IMG/VR virus record: IMGVR_UViG_3300020027_000274 | Span: 1 to 37,211 of that record | Direction: 5' to 3' (one strand) | DNA: 37,211 nt | Source: a virus | In this document: positions 23,006-31,160 of the stretch, one piece after another | How the letters are laid out: each line of letters begins with the position of its first letter | Numbering within the stretch: the stretch's first letter is position 1 | Position numbers and translations under genes: made by a program | Notes under the pieces: model-generated | Database searches by the model: none | Told to the model about the DNA's origin: nothing | The model's input: the letters and a program-made list of their open reading frames with translations, nothing else

Positions 23006-25432
23006 TTAATTGTTGGTTATCGTCCATCCATAGACGTTCTCAAGTACGTAAATTTTTTCCTTCTCGTTGGCCGGCGTTCCTTCCACGTATGCGATCCCGG
23101 CAGATACATAAGCCGTGAATGCCGTTGAATTTATAGGCGTCGTTCCGGCTTCGTTGTAAAGTTGGAACGTGTTCCCGGCAATACTTTTAATCATGTAGTA
23201 TTGTTGATTGACTTGCGACATTCCATTAACTGAACGGATACGGATCACGTCATTGTTTGCCAGCGTCCCGATAGCTGACACGGTTACGACGGCGGTCGCG
23301 GCTTGCGTGATCCCGGTAATCGTTCCGGTTTTATAGGTTGCGTTAGCTACTTCCGTGCCCGTTGCCGCGCCATTGGTCCCGCCAATAGTGAGACTTTTTC
23401 CGAGGGTTGTCGGCACGATATCCCAGTTTCGGCGGTTGGTGTAGATGCTGTTGATGTTCGCGTTCACGTTGGCCGAACTCATACCGTTATTTGCCAGGGT
23501 AATTACCCGGGGGTTCCAGTTGGCTCGTGACCCAAAAGCAAAATCTATATTCAATGCGTTGTCACTGAACAAGGTTGCGGCATCACCCGATGCGGTGTGC
23601 GTTACGCTTGTTAGGTTCGTGAATGTAGTGAGTAGGGGGTTATTGGTAACGTTCAGTATGTCGTTCACAAAGACAGCATTGGCCGCCGTTGACGGAAAAG
23701 TCAAGGTAACAAGGGCGGCATTATTAGTTACGGTGAATAGCGCGATTGTCGTCGTGATGCTCCTGCCTCCAACGTTGATCGCCGTTTGCCCGGTGTTGTC
23801 CAAAAACAACGCCGTCAAGTTATGCCGGCTGTTGGAGGCAAAGTTTACGTTCGCCGAGTTGTTGCTCATGCGCAGTTGACGCATTGCCGTGCCCCCGCCG
23901 TTCAGTCCTGAAATATTATTGTCTAGCAAAATCAAAACTTGGACGTTCGGCGGCGCTGTAAACGTTCCGGTCAACTTACATTTGGTTGCATACAAAGACG
24001 TGCAAACGGTAAGTGCTGAAAAATCCACGCCAGCTCCTAGACCGTTAGTTGAATCCTGCCCGTTTTCGATATTGTTGGCGGCTGTGATTTGTGTGCTGAA
24101 ATACAATTCCTGCAAAGCGGTCATCGCCTGAATCCGCGCAATCAACGTTGTGCTAACCGTCGTATCTAGTTTGTTGCCAGCAATCCCTAAGAACGTTACG
24201 CCGGTAGCGGCTGGCGGCAGTGTTAAATCCGTGATCCTACAATTTGACAAGTCGATCTGAGTTAGCCCGGTCAATCCTGAAATGTCAACCGTCGAAAGGT
24301 TGTTTTTAAGTGCGGGGTTTGTCACTGATGTCGGCGCATTACCGAAAATGAAAATTCCCAAACTTACCCGCGAAGCCGATAGCGTGATCGTTCCAGTCCA
24401 TACACTTGTTGAGCTGTTCAAAACCCGAACTACAGACATGCCGTTTGGTATATCCGACGCGGTAATGTTCCGTGTCCATGTCAGAGTGTTACTTTGCAAA
24501 ATCAGTTTTACAGCCGCGCCACTGGCAAAGAGTTTATTAATCGCCGACTGAAGGTCTGTTGTTATGCCGGTGCAACTAAGCAAAACAAGCACTTCAAGCG
24601 GTGGCGTAGCGTGTAGCGTTAACGAGGTTAAGCCAGAATTACCTAACGCCAGCACACGAAGAGATGGACAGTGGGAAAGGTTCAACGTAGCAAATCCAGT
24701 TAGCGTGTCTGTTATAAGGTTTGAATTTATAGCGCCCCCATAGAGGGACGGTGTTTTAAATGTCGAATCAACAACATACCCCATCCAGCAATCTTTTAAA
24801 TTAACCGCATCCTGTAAGCGATCATTGATGACTGACCCAACACCAGCGCCTAGGCTGATTTCAATTGTCTCCAATGCCGGGCTGAATCGTTGGGCTATCG
24901 TTGCAAATTGTGTAGTCCCGGAACTCGCATACCGAAAATCAATTAAGTTTCTCGCTTGACCTACAAGTCCGGACGGATAGTTTGCGCCGACAGACGGATT
25001 GCCGGGATTATTGCCGAAGCCAATACGGGAAACGTGACGCCACGTTGTTACGTCCACGGTAGACGTGCGGCTATACGTGCTTGCCTGCATCAATGCGGAT
25101 GAAATATCATGCCCGCGAAAAATCCTCTTTCTCATTCTCATGCTTGCTCTAACCGTGTTGCTTGTGTACCGCCATCCACGCGCCGGAAGGATCGGCGTCA
25201 CGTTAGCATTACCATTACCATTATAGGTAATGTACGTGTCAGAAATGAGCGATTGTGTATCGGGTGCCGGTTCGGCAACGGCGTTGATATTAAATTGATC
25301 GTTGGCAGGCACGCGGACAATCGCAGGAAATGGGGCGAATAACGTTTCATAAAAACGCGCCGCACCGCTCGCCCATCCAAGCGAATCGAATTCATCGACT
25401 AAATGCGGCTGAGCAAAAAAACCGAACATCAT
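23006..25432 (-). CDS. Leucine-rich-repeat tail fibre / receptor-binding protein
   Basis: An 808-aa protein. The first ~230 residues form a head-like domain. A long series of irregular leucine-rich repeats follows (~240-620), e.g. LATLNLSHCPSLRVLALGNS, LTQIDLSNCRITDLTLPPAA, VQVLILLDNNISGLNGGGTA, with the LxxLxLxxN/C pattern. The C-terminus holds a compact beta domain, NDVIRIRSVNGMSQVNQQYY...NTFQLYN (~725-790), which recurs in phage fibres. LRR domains bind proteins or glycans, so a receptor-binding role is likely. ATGA overlap joins it to the 541-aa gene. The sequence lacks the CTCCGGAG and GGATCC motifs frequent elsewhere, so it may be a recent module. Confidence 0.75.
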   Translation of the reverse strand: MMFGFFAQPHLVDEFDSLGWASGAARFYETLFAPFPAIVRVPANDQFNINAVAEPAPDTQSLISDTYITYNGNGNANVTPILPARGWRYTSNTVRASMRMRKRIFRGHDISSALMQASTYSRTSTVDVTTWRHVSRIGFGNNPGNPSVGANYPSGLVGQARNLIDFRYASSGTTQFATIAQRFSPALETIEISLGAGVGSVINDRLQDAVNLKDCWMGYVVDSTFKTPSLYGGAINSNLITDTLTGFATLNLSHCPSLRVLALGNSGLTSLTLHATPPLEVLVLLSCTGITTDLQSAINKLFASGAAVKLILQSNTLTWTRNITASDIPNGMSVVRVLNSSTSVWTGTITLSASRVSLGIFIFGNAPTSVTNPALKNNLSTVDISGLTGLTQIDLSNCRITDLTLPPAATGVTFLGIAGNKLDTTVSTTLIARIQAMTALQELYFSTQITAANNIENGQDSTNGLGAGVDFSALTVCTSLYATKCKLTGTFTAPPNVQVLILLDNNISGLNGGGTAMRQLRMSNNSANVNFASNSRHNLTALFLDNTGQTAINVGGRSITTTIALFTVTNNAALVTLTFPSTAANAVFVNDILNVTNNPLLTTFTNLTSVTHTASGDAATLFSDNALNIDFAFGSRANWNPRVITLANNGMSSANVNANINSIYTNRRNWDIVPTTLGKSLTIGGTNGAATGTEVANATYKTGTITGITQAATAVVTVSAIGTLANNDVIRIRSVNGMSQVNQQYYMIKSIAGNTFQLYNEAGTTPINSTAFTAYVSAGIAYVEGTPANEKEKIYVLENVYGWTITNN

Positions 25433-27054
25433 GGCTTGCGAATTATGTTAGGTGCATACATTACTTCAAGTACGCCCGATTCCCAGCAATAAAAAGTAAA
25501 GATGTCTATAGCTTTGGCCGGACTTGTTCCATTAGCCGCTGGATCTGTTAGCGCAGGATTGGCAGATGAGCCGCTAGGCCACCCCCAAATATTGCTACCT
25601 GCAAATACAATCGTCTTTAACGTTGTATTACTAACGATGGTAAGAACGTATGTCTCCCCTACAACCGCATTGCTATAGCTAAGCGAGGTAATGTTGCCAG
25701 TCGCTACGCATTTTTGTTGCTTGCCATTGTTCCAGTTTATCGTAACTGATCCACTGACGTTACCCGCGTCGTACACACCACTGATTCCGAGCCATGTCCT
25801 GAACTGCGCAACGGTTCGTGATATTAATTTTTTGCTGCTATTGAAATATGCGGCTTCGTCAACTCCCGCGTCGCTTACCGTGGGCCCAATAGTAAATGTT
25901 TGGGCAAGTGACCATGTGTGCGCCAGCGTCTTCAAGTTCGTCCACCAAGCCGCTAGCGTGTCTGGTGCGGCTGGTTTGTTATTAACTGTCCCTGCAATCA
26001 CTTCGGCGCTGGATGCAAAATCTTTATTGTAGGCAGATCCCTTCGCAGCCGATACTACGTTTTTACTCGCGTCTGTTTCCAGGACCTGACTACCTGTTGT
26101 ATTGATCAGCCTGATTCCTGTAGTGAAAATTTGAAGACTAGCCCACGTCCAAGGACCTGAAATAAAGGCGAGAAGCATTTCGACGAGTCCCTTTTCAGAA
26201 GGTGTCCTTGCGTCGCTGTTTGAGGAGTCGCTTGATCCGAGCGCTACCCTCGCTGTAATGTTTTGCGCTTCAGCTGTCAGTGATCTTTCAACTGTACCTG
26301 CGGTGGTAGGATCCCACGGCGCGACAGAAGAAAGGATTACATCAAGGCTCTCTTGTTCAGACAGCTTTCGGTAATCGGTGACCAGCGTTGCTGTGGTGGA
26401 TGCAAACTTTTGATACAACGCCCATCCGGAGCCGACCGTTGGGTCAGTGGTTGCCGTCGTCACTAGGTAGAAGAAATCTGTTTTCTGCGCAGCCTGATCA
26501 GCGAGCATGCCAGCGATATTTGTATAGGTCTTCGCTACTCCCTTGCCTGATCCAGATCCACCCATGCGCTCCCACTGCAGCGCTGTTATTTCAGTCTCGA
26601 TGTTGGTACTGGTGAATGGCCTGGTACCTACCAGGAGAACATACAAGCCGCGGCCATCAACGGAATGGTTATGGAAAACGATGATCAGTCCAGGACCGAA
26701 GACTCCAGCTGCCCACTCCGGAATAGCAGCACTCGACGAAGGCGAAACTTCTCTCCACCAGGTGTTCTCTATCGTGAGCGGGTTAGTGGGCGGCGCGTTA
26801 TTGATGTTGCCATCAGTCTTAGTTTCAAAAATCCTTCGCTTAGCGTTGGTATCTGGATGAATGCAGTAACGTCCGTCGCCACTTGCATTGGTATTGAAAG
26901 TAAGTGCAGAGGTCCAATCCGGAATAACGGTTGTGGCAGTCGACATCGAGACGTAATCGACGATCTTATACAAAGCAGTGCGCAACGTGGAGACCAGGTT
27001 GAGCGGAACGGTAAGAGTAGCTAAAATGAAATCTTTGACTTCCTGAGCGGTCAT
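25429..27054 (-). CDS. Tail fibre/baseplate-type structural protein (541 aa)
   Basis: A 541-aa protein whose C-terminal ~110 residues match a beta-sandwich frequent at the ends of phage fibres (VTINWNNGKQQKCVATGNIT; GETYVLTIVSNTTLKTIVFA; IWGWPSGSSANPALTDPAAN). A central part contains Thr/Ala-rich repeats. The N-terminal region (NIETEITALQWERMGGSGSG after a Pro/Trp-rich segment) would attach to the tail. It is coupled by ATGA to both neighbours. It is likely an adhesion device component together with the LRR protein. Confidence 0.72.
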   Translation of the reverse strand: MTAQEVKDFILATLTVPLNLVSTLRTALYKIVDYVSMSTATTVIPDWTSALTFNTNASGDGRYCIHPDTNAKRRIFETKTDGNINNAPPTNPLTIENTWWREVSPSSSAAIPEWAAGVFGPGLIIVFHNHSVDGRGLYVLLVGTRPFTSTNIETEITALQWERMGGSGSGKGVAKTYTNIAGMLADQAAQKTDFFYLVTTATTDPTVGSGWALYQKFASTTATLVTDYRKLSEQESLDVILSSVAPWDPTTAGTVERSLTAEAQNITARVALGSSDSSNSDARTPSEKGLVEMLLAFISGPWTWASLQIFTTGIRLINTTGSQVLETDASKNVVSAAKGSAYNKDFASSAEVIAGTVNNKPAAPDTLAAWWTNLKTLAHTWSLAQTFTIGPTVSDAGVDEAAYFNSSKKLISRTVAQFRTWLGISGVYDAGNVSGSVTINWNNGKQQKCVATGNITSLSYSNAVVGETYVLTIVSNTTLKTIVFAGSNIWGWPSGSSANPALTDPAANGTSPAKAIDIFTFYCWESGVLEVMYAPNIIRKP

Positions 27055-27677
27055 GATGATGAAGTATAAAAATTGGTGAATCCGAATTCAGAGATGATGT
27101 TGAATACCTCTCCAGGTGCGAGCGATGCGATAGCAACGCCGTTGTATTTCACTACGGCCGGCGCGGTGCCTACTGGTGGAGCGGATAGGGATCCGTTGTA
27201 ATGAAAAAAATTGTCCGGACCATCGGGATAGTAGAACCGGCAGTCGTATGCATTCAAGTTTTCAAATGATTTCCCGCTATCGTGATCGTACTCGAATCGA
27301 ACAGGCGTCTCCAGGCTCCCAAAAATTTTGTTGGTACCGTTGGCGTCAGTGAATAAGACTATGAATTCGTCTTCAGCTGCCAGGTCGAGCTGCGGTTTGA
27401 TAGCTGCGCGGTCTTTGGGAAGAAGGAACGGAAGTGTGTTTTGCTTGCTCGCCCCTTCCCTGGTTGCCTTGGTGGCAGACTTCGTACTACTGGATTCCAG
27501 GATTGCGCTCCAGACGACGAACGCCCTGCCTGCCTTGGGAACTATGTCGCCATAAACAATGCCATTGGAGGGCTCCGGAAAGGTTTCAACGTCATCCTTT
27601 CGAATGACTCTCAGCGTAATGATGCCTCCGATGTTATCATTAGCTGAGAACCTGGAGATGTTTTGTAGATAGGCCAT
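27051..27677 (-). CDS. Structural protein, first gene of fibre block (208 aa)
   Basis: A 208-aa beta-rich protein (IGGIITLRVIRKDDVETFPE; FIVLFTDANGTNKIFGSLET; PVRFEYDHDSGKSFENLNAY), probably a tail attachment or baseplate component. It starts the fibre block. The ATG lies 8 bases after a promoter box and is inside an inverted repeat (CCATCGT...ACGATGG). Its stop overlaps the 541-aa gene start. No named family is recognised. Confidence 0.7.
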   Translation of the reverse strand: MAYLQNISRFSANDNIGGIITLRVIRKDDVETFPEPSNGIVYGDIVPKAGRAFVVWSAILESSSTKSATKATREGASKQNTLPFLLPKDRAAIKPQLDLAAEDEFIVLFTDANGTNKIFGSLETPVRFEYDHDSGKSFENLNAYDCRFYYPDGPDNFFHYNGSLSAPPVGTAPAVVKYNGVAIASLAPGEVFNIISEFGFTNFYTSSS

Positions 27678-27698
27678 CGTGAGGACGAAGTACGATGG
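27674..27698. repeat. Inverted repeat spanning a start codon
   Basis: CCATCGT (27674-27680) and ACGATGG (27692-27698) form a 7-bp inverted repeat with an 11-base loop. One arm contains the ATG of the 208-aa gene, the other lies in the promoter spacer. As RNA it could mask the start only if transcription began upstream of the promoter. As DNA it could bind a regulator. Confidence 0.5.
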
Positions 27699-27721
27699 AC
27701 CTTGCTTGAAATTTTAGGACA
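27686..27721 (-). promoter_or_regulatory. Predicted late promoter P-fibre (TGTCCTAAAA / GTACTTCG)
   Basis: TGTCCTAAAA (27721-27712, minus) has the same 18-base distance to the downstream box as the others, but that box reads GTACTTCG (27693-27686), a weak match. The ATG follows 8 bases later. It should open the fibre block. The weak -7 suggests either lower basal activity or dependence on the upstream element. Confidence 0.6.
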
Positions 27722-27733
27722 CTACCAGAGGCG

Positions 27734-27752
27734 TTTGACAACGGCTGTCAAA
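27734..27752. repeat. Inverted repeat TTTGACA-5-TGTCAAA
   Basis: TTTGACA, ACGGC, TGTCAAA form a perfect 7-5-7 dyad in the 148-base gap between the early and late genes (27678-27825). There is no T-run, so an operator or a weak hairpin is more likely than a terminator. The same gap holds two further TGTCCC copies (27759-27763 and 27781-27785, as GGACA on the plus strand) and repeated TCGGGAA. Confidence 0.5.
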
Positions 27753-27825
27753 GAGGTGGGACAGTATCGGGAAAACTTTGGGACATAATCGGGAATTTAT
27801 TTTCGAGCCAACGGAGTGGTAGAAT

Positions 27826-28473
27826 TCACTCGGACATTTTCGGGAAGATTTTGGGACCCTTTCGTGCGATTTTTTTCATCCGATCCTTTCTCACGCTACG
27901 ATATCGGAGCCATGCCTTATGCGCGGCGTCGTAGGTGTACTCATTTTCGTCGATGTTAAAGAAAAATAGAAAGCTTTTGCAGCTATTGTGGGGGTTTACA
28001 CCGGCGTAACTCTGTGCAAAGATCCACAGAATCAATCCCTCCTGAAACATCTCATCGAGCAGCGTATTGATGTAGACAAGCTGCGAGATCCCCGGACTCA
28101 TCTTGGCTGCCCTAGACGACAGTTCAATGGCAATAGTGTCGGTTTGTCGCTCACTTAAGTTTGCCGCTTCCTGGCGATATTTGAGGGCTTTTAGGAGATT
28201 TTTTCCTACCGAGGTGTGCTCGTCAAGCCTGAAGGGCTCTGGTAGATCGAAGTTTTTGAGAAGAAACTTTTTGAGGTGGGGCTTAATGGGAACGTTCACT
28301 ACTCTACACTCGCTTGTCATCATCACACAGGGTTGTTTCGTCGAATAAATTTCGCCCGAGACCCCACCTTCAAACGTTACCTTGTAAGGTTTTCTGTCAT
28401 TGTGCAGGATTTCACTGAAATTCTGCATAGCCCCCGGCAGGATCAGTTCGGCCGGGGGATTGATTTTATTCAT
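27826..28473 (-). CDS. Hypothetical protein at early/late boundary (215 aa)
   Basis: A 215-aa protein with a beta-rich N-terminus (RKPYKVTFEGGVSGEIYSTK; MMTSECRVVNVPIKPHLKKF) and helical centre (KNLLKALKYRQEAANLSERQ). The C-terminus is strongly basic (RYRSVRKDRMKKIARKGPK), compatible with nucleic-acid binding. It overlaps the 108-aa gene upstream (ATGA). Because it lies between early genes and the first late promoter, it is a candidate late regulator; this is inference from position and charge only. Confidence 0.7.
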   Translation of the reverse strand: MNKINPPAELILPGAMQNFSEILHNDRKPYKVTFEGGVSGEIYSTKQPCVMMTSECRVVNVPIKPHLKKFLLKNFDLPEPFRLDEHTSVGKNLLKALKYRQEAANLSERQTDTIAIELSSRAAKMSPGISQLVYINTLLDEMFQEGLILWIFAQSYAGVNPHNSCKSFLFFFNIDENEYTYDAAHKAWLRYRSVRKDRMKKIARKGPKIFPKMSE

Positions 28474-28796
28474 TGTCCAGGGGGCTGCGTTGCCTCATTG
28501 CGTCTACGCATCCTGACGCGTCGCCCCTTCCGCATATCGAGATCGTCATTTGAAACCTGTAGCCACATAAACATACCGGCAAAGAATAAGCATACGATTC
28601 GCTCAGCGACCCGAAACTCCTTTATCCTGGTAATAAGGCGCTCGATGTTCTTCTCCAGAAGCTCAGTGTATTCCTGGTCCGGAATGATGCCGGTGCTCTT
28701 AAGGTTCTTGATGCCATCATGCGAAGCAGCAAAGCCATCGATGATGTGGTGATGCAAGTAAGTATTACTCTTCTTGCTGTACATTTTCTCTTTCAT
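28470..28796 (-). CDS. Small membrane-associated hypothetical protein (108 aa)
   Basis: A 108-aa protein with a His-rich N-terminus (SNTYLHHHIIDGFAASHDGI) and a charged helix (ELLEKNIERLITRIKEFRVA). One hydrophobic segment (~66-83, RIVCLFFAGMFMWLQVS) and a very basic tail (KGRRVRMRRRNEATQPPGQ) follow. It is paired with the 215-aa gene by ATGA overlap, so the two probably act together. Function unknown. Confidence 0.65.
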   Translation of the reverse strand: MKEKMYSKKSNTYLHHHIIDGFAASHDGIKNLKSTGIIPDQEYTELLEKNIERLITRIKEFRVAERIVCLFFAGMFMWLQVSNDDLDMRKGRRVRMRRRNEATQPPGQ

Positions 28797-28807
28797 AAAA
28801 TCAACTT

Positions 28808-28821
28808 TTAGACATTAGACA
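28808..28821. repeat. Tandem TTAGACA repeat before the 108-aa gene
   Basis: TTAGACA occurs twice in direct contact (28808-28814 and 28815-28821), 12 bases before the ATG at 28796 on the minus strand. The gap 28797-28871 has no gene and no clear promoter box. The repeat resembles the late element TTTTAGGACA but lacks one G and does not have the 18-base spacing. Possible regulator site, weakly supported. Confidence 0.35.
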
Positions 28822-28871
28822 TAAATGAGAGGGTCACTTTTGCCTGGCGGGTTGGTCTTAAAGTTGAATTC

Positions 28872-29111
28872 TTATACAAACAATCTGATCCTAAGCTTGA
28901 CCATTTTGTCGTCGATTGGTTTAAACCACCATTCACACGAGGTCCGTTGCAGGAGGTATGCCAATTTCTGAACATCTTCATAGTTGAAGAATGTGGACAT
29001 CACTTCCACGGAACCATCACAAGTCACTACTAGCACCATACGGTTGCTGCTGTCTACTATAGCAGCTAATTTTTCGATGAATAATTCTCGAGAGATCTGA
29101 TAGCGAATCAT
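28872..29111 (-). CDS. Small hypothetical protein (79 aa)
   Basis: A 79-aa protein starting MIRYQISRELFIEKLAAI. I used the ATG at 29111, 14 bases after the HerA-like gene stop; a longer frame would enter that gene. A helix is followed by beta strands (RMVLVVTCDGSVEVMSTFFN) and a C-terminal basic segment. Possibly a small DNA-associated protein; unknown. Confidence 0.6.
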   Translation of the reverse strand: MIRYQISRELFIEKLAAIVDSSNRMVLVVTCDGSVEVMSTFFNYEDVQKLAYLLQRTSCEWWFKPIDDKMVKLRIRLFV

Positions 29112-29124
29112 TTTAACAAGGGGG

Positions 29125-30846
29125 TTAGTTTTCAAAGAATACATCTGCAGCCTTAATATCTTGATATCCTTCAATGAGCTGAAGGGTACGAAGCTTACTT
29201 AATGCATTGGAAAAACTTCCGCTGTTCCAGGAGTAGCCCGTAGCGGTACCGAGTTCTTCCTTGCGGAAAACTCCTGGATGACCTTCGAGCAACGTGGTAA
29301 GAATCTGTTGCTCCATCCGACCGACTTTTGAAAACCAATATTGTTGTAGCGCTTCACCCGTTGGCATCGGATCGACTGGACCGATAGCGCCCAGGCCTTC
29401 ACCTGTGATGCCAATAATTTCGGAACTGCCAGATATCATACCAGCAGTGCGTAAACGTGATAGCGCGTTAGAGAAAGACCCCGACGTCGATGAATATCCT
29501 GACAGTATACCCAGCTGGCTCTTTGTTGTCTGCGCACGACCATTGCGTTGGGCGAGGACCTGAAGGATTGCCCGTTCCATTCGTCCAATACCAATCGGTC
29601 CGTTTGCTTTGTCTCTCTTGACAACGGGTGCTACAGCGTTGGGTATGACTGAACGCAGGCGCTGTGCCGGCGAATTAGGAGCTTCGACAGCACGACCATT
29701 CTTAACTGACTGGAGCGCTGCCAGTAATGCTTTCGCTACTGAATCCTGGTTTTCCCAGAACAAAGCCATTGCATTCCCATGGCGTTCAGCTTCATTGACC
29801 ATTGCCACCAGATTCTTTTCCGCACGCTTAAAAAAGGCTTCTGATAATACGTTCACCTCCTTCACCTTCTGTGGTGCTGCAGGTTTGCCATTGGCAACTA
29901 GCTTTTCGAGTTCAGCAATTCTCTTTTTGAGTTCCCTAGGATCCTCAGCCTTGGCGCGCTCGATCGTCGCCTTCATTTTCTCTTTAACTTCTGCCAGATC
30001 AATTTCCTTCAAAGCCTTTCCTCTGAAAGTTCCGCCAGCTTTAGGAGTTGAGGTCGAATCGAATGTCCGCTTCTTCGATATTTTTATCTTCTGCAGCACG
30101 TCAAGCCATTGAGGTGACCACACGTAACATTCTCCAGGCTTGAGACTGGGAAGCTCTTCGATCAATTTGACGTCCATGCCTTGATGCACAATCCATTCTC
30201 GGATCGCTTTACGTTCGTGAGCGCCATTGACCTGGAATGCCATCAGGCATTCTGTCTGATTCAAGACTTCCTTATTGACGCTTTGTGGCCGCTGAGTTAT
30301 CATCGTCACACCAATACCGTAATTCCTTCCCAGCCGAATGATCTCTTCATATATGCCGACCATCGATGCCGAGTCACCCCGTACCGCCTCCGGAATGATT
30401 AGCTGCGACTCTTCGAGAACAAGCATCACCGGCGTAGGGTTGTGTTCTGCTTTCTTGCGCTTCCACAGTTGAGCACCAAATGCCGTAGCAAATCTTTGTC
30501 GGTCTACTTTCGTGAACTGGCTTGCATCGATGACAAGGCTTCTACCGCTGTCAATCAGAATATCTGCGACTAATGTGCCCCCAGTTGGTTCAAGAGGAAT
30601 GTCGCCGCGTAAACCGCCAATGATCGGAATATCGATACCCTTTGATTTTCCATCTGCAGCCAACCGAAGCCCATACCAATTACCCACGGTATCGAGTATT
30701 GCGACCTGTATGCCGGCATCAATTAGTAACTCGACCAATTTTCCGGAGCCATAACTTTTGCCGCTTCCCTTTCGGCCAATGAAGGCAAAGGTTTGAGTTG
30801 CTGCATCGAGCGGAAGTGATAACGTTTCAGATAATTTTATCTTCAT
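29125..30846 (-). CDS. HerA/FtsK-like ATPase with duplicated winged-helix-like C-terminus
   Basis: A 573-aa ATP-binding protein of the HerA/DUF87 type. Walker A is GRKGSGKS (24-31), Walker B VMLVLEES (140-147) with catalytic Glu, and TQRPQ (184-188) is a sensor-like motif. A charged helical linker occupies ~280-420. The C-terminus has two homologous units, GRMERAILQVLAQ...GYSSTSGSFSNALSRLRTAG (~421-470) and GRMEQQILTTLLE...GYSWNSGSFSNALSKLRTLQ (~509-556), each resembling a winged helix. HerA proteins are ring-shaped DNA translocases. Its place in the replication region suggests DNA processing; a defence role is an alternative because HerA ATPases occur in anti-phage systems. It forms a run of coupled genes with the 105-aa and 109-aa proteins. 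Confidence 0.85.
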   Translation of the reverse strand: MKIKLSETLSLPLDAATQTFAFIGRKGSGKSYGSGKLVELLIDAGIQVAILDTVGNWYGLRLAADGKSKGIDIPIIGGLRGDIPLEPTGGTLVADILIDSGRSLVIDASQFTKVDRQRFATAFGAQLWKRKKAEHNPTPVMLVLEESQLIIPEAVRGDSASMVGIYEEIIRLGRNYGIGVTMITQRPQSVNKEVLNQTECLMAFQVNGAHERKAIREWIVHQGMDVKLIEELPSLKPGECYVWSPQWLDVLQKIKISKKRTFDSTSTPKAGGTFRGKALKEIDLAEVKEKMKATIERAKAEDPRELKKRIAELEKLVANGKPAAPQKVKEVNVLSEAFFKRAEKNLVAMVNEAERHGNAMALFWENQDSVAKALLAALQSVKNGRAVEAPNSPAQRLRSVIPNAVAPVVKRDKANGPIGIGRMERAILQVLAQRNGRAQTTKSQLGILSGYSSTSGSFSNALSRLRTAGMISGSSEIIGITGEGLGAIGPVDPMPTGEALQQYWFSKVGRMEQQILTTLLEGHPGVFRKEELGTATGYSWNSGSFSNALSKLRTLQLIEGYQDIKAADVFFEN

Positions 30847-31160
30847 AAGAATAGCGATGTTACTTTACTCTTGGACTCCACCTGTAATTCAATCTTTGCT
30901 TTCAAGTCGTCGCACTTCTTTAGTGATTCGACGAAGCTGACCAGGTGCTGCAGCGCTGCACTTTGCTCTCTTAGCAATTCGGTCGAAGCCGATAAATGCA
31001 ATGGGTTCAGGAACGAAAATGTATCCTGCTTGTCGGCACGACCACTGAGCGCTTTGATACACTCTGTGGCATAGTTCCAATCTAGGTCGCGACAAGCCAG
31101 CTTAATGATTTCGATCTGCATGGCTAAACGAGACGATTGCTCAACGGTAGTAGCCATCAC
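30843..31160 (-). CDS. Small helical protein coupled to HerA-like gene (105 aa)
   Basis: A 105-aa mostly helical protein (SSRLAMQIEIIKLACRDLDW; AALQHLVSFVESLKKCDDLK). Both its start and its stop overlap neighbours by 4 bases (ATGA), so it is made together with the HerA-like ATPase and the 109-aa protein. It could be a partner or adaptor of the ATPase. No known motif. Confidence 0.68.
   Translation of the reverse strand: MMATTVEQSSRLAMQIEIIKLACRDLDWNYATECIKALSGRADKQDTFSFLNPLHLSASTELLREQSAALQHLVSFVESLKKCDDLKAKIELQVESKSKVTSLFL

Noticed and set aside
23006-27054. Diversity-generating retroelement variable region in the fibre genes
   Set aside because: No reverse transcriptase gene and no template repeat were seen in the window.
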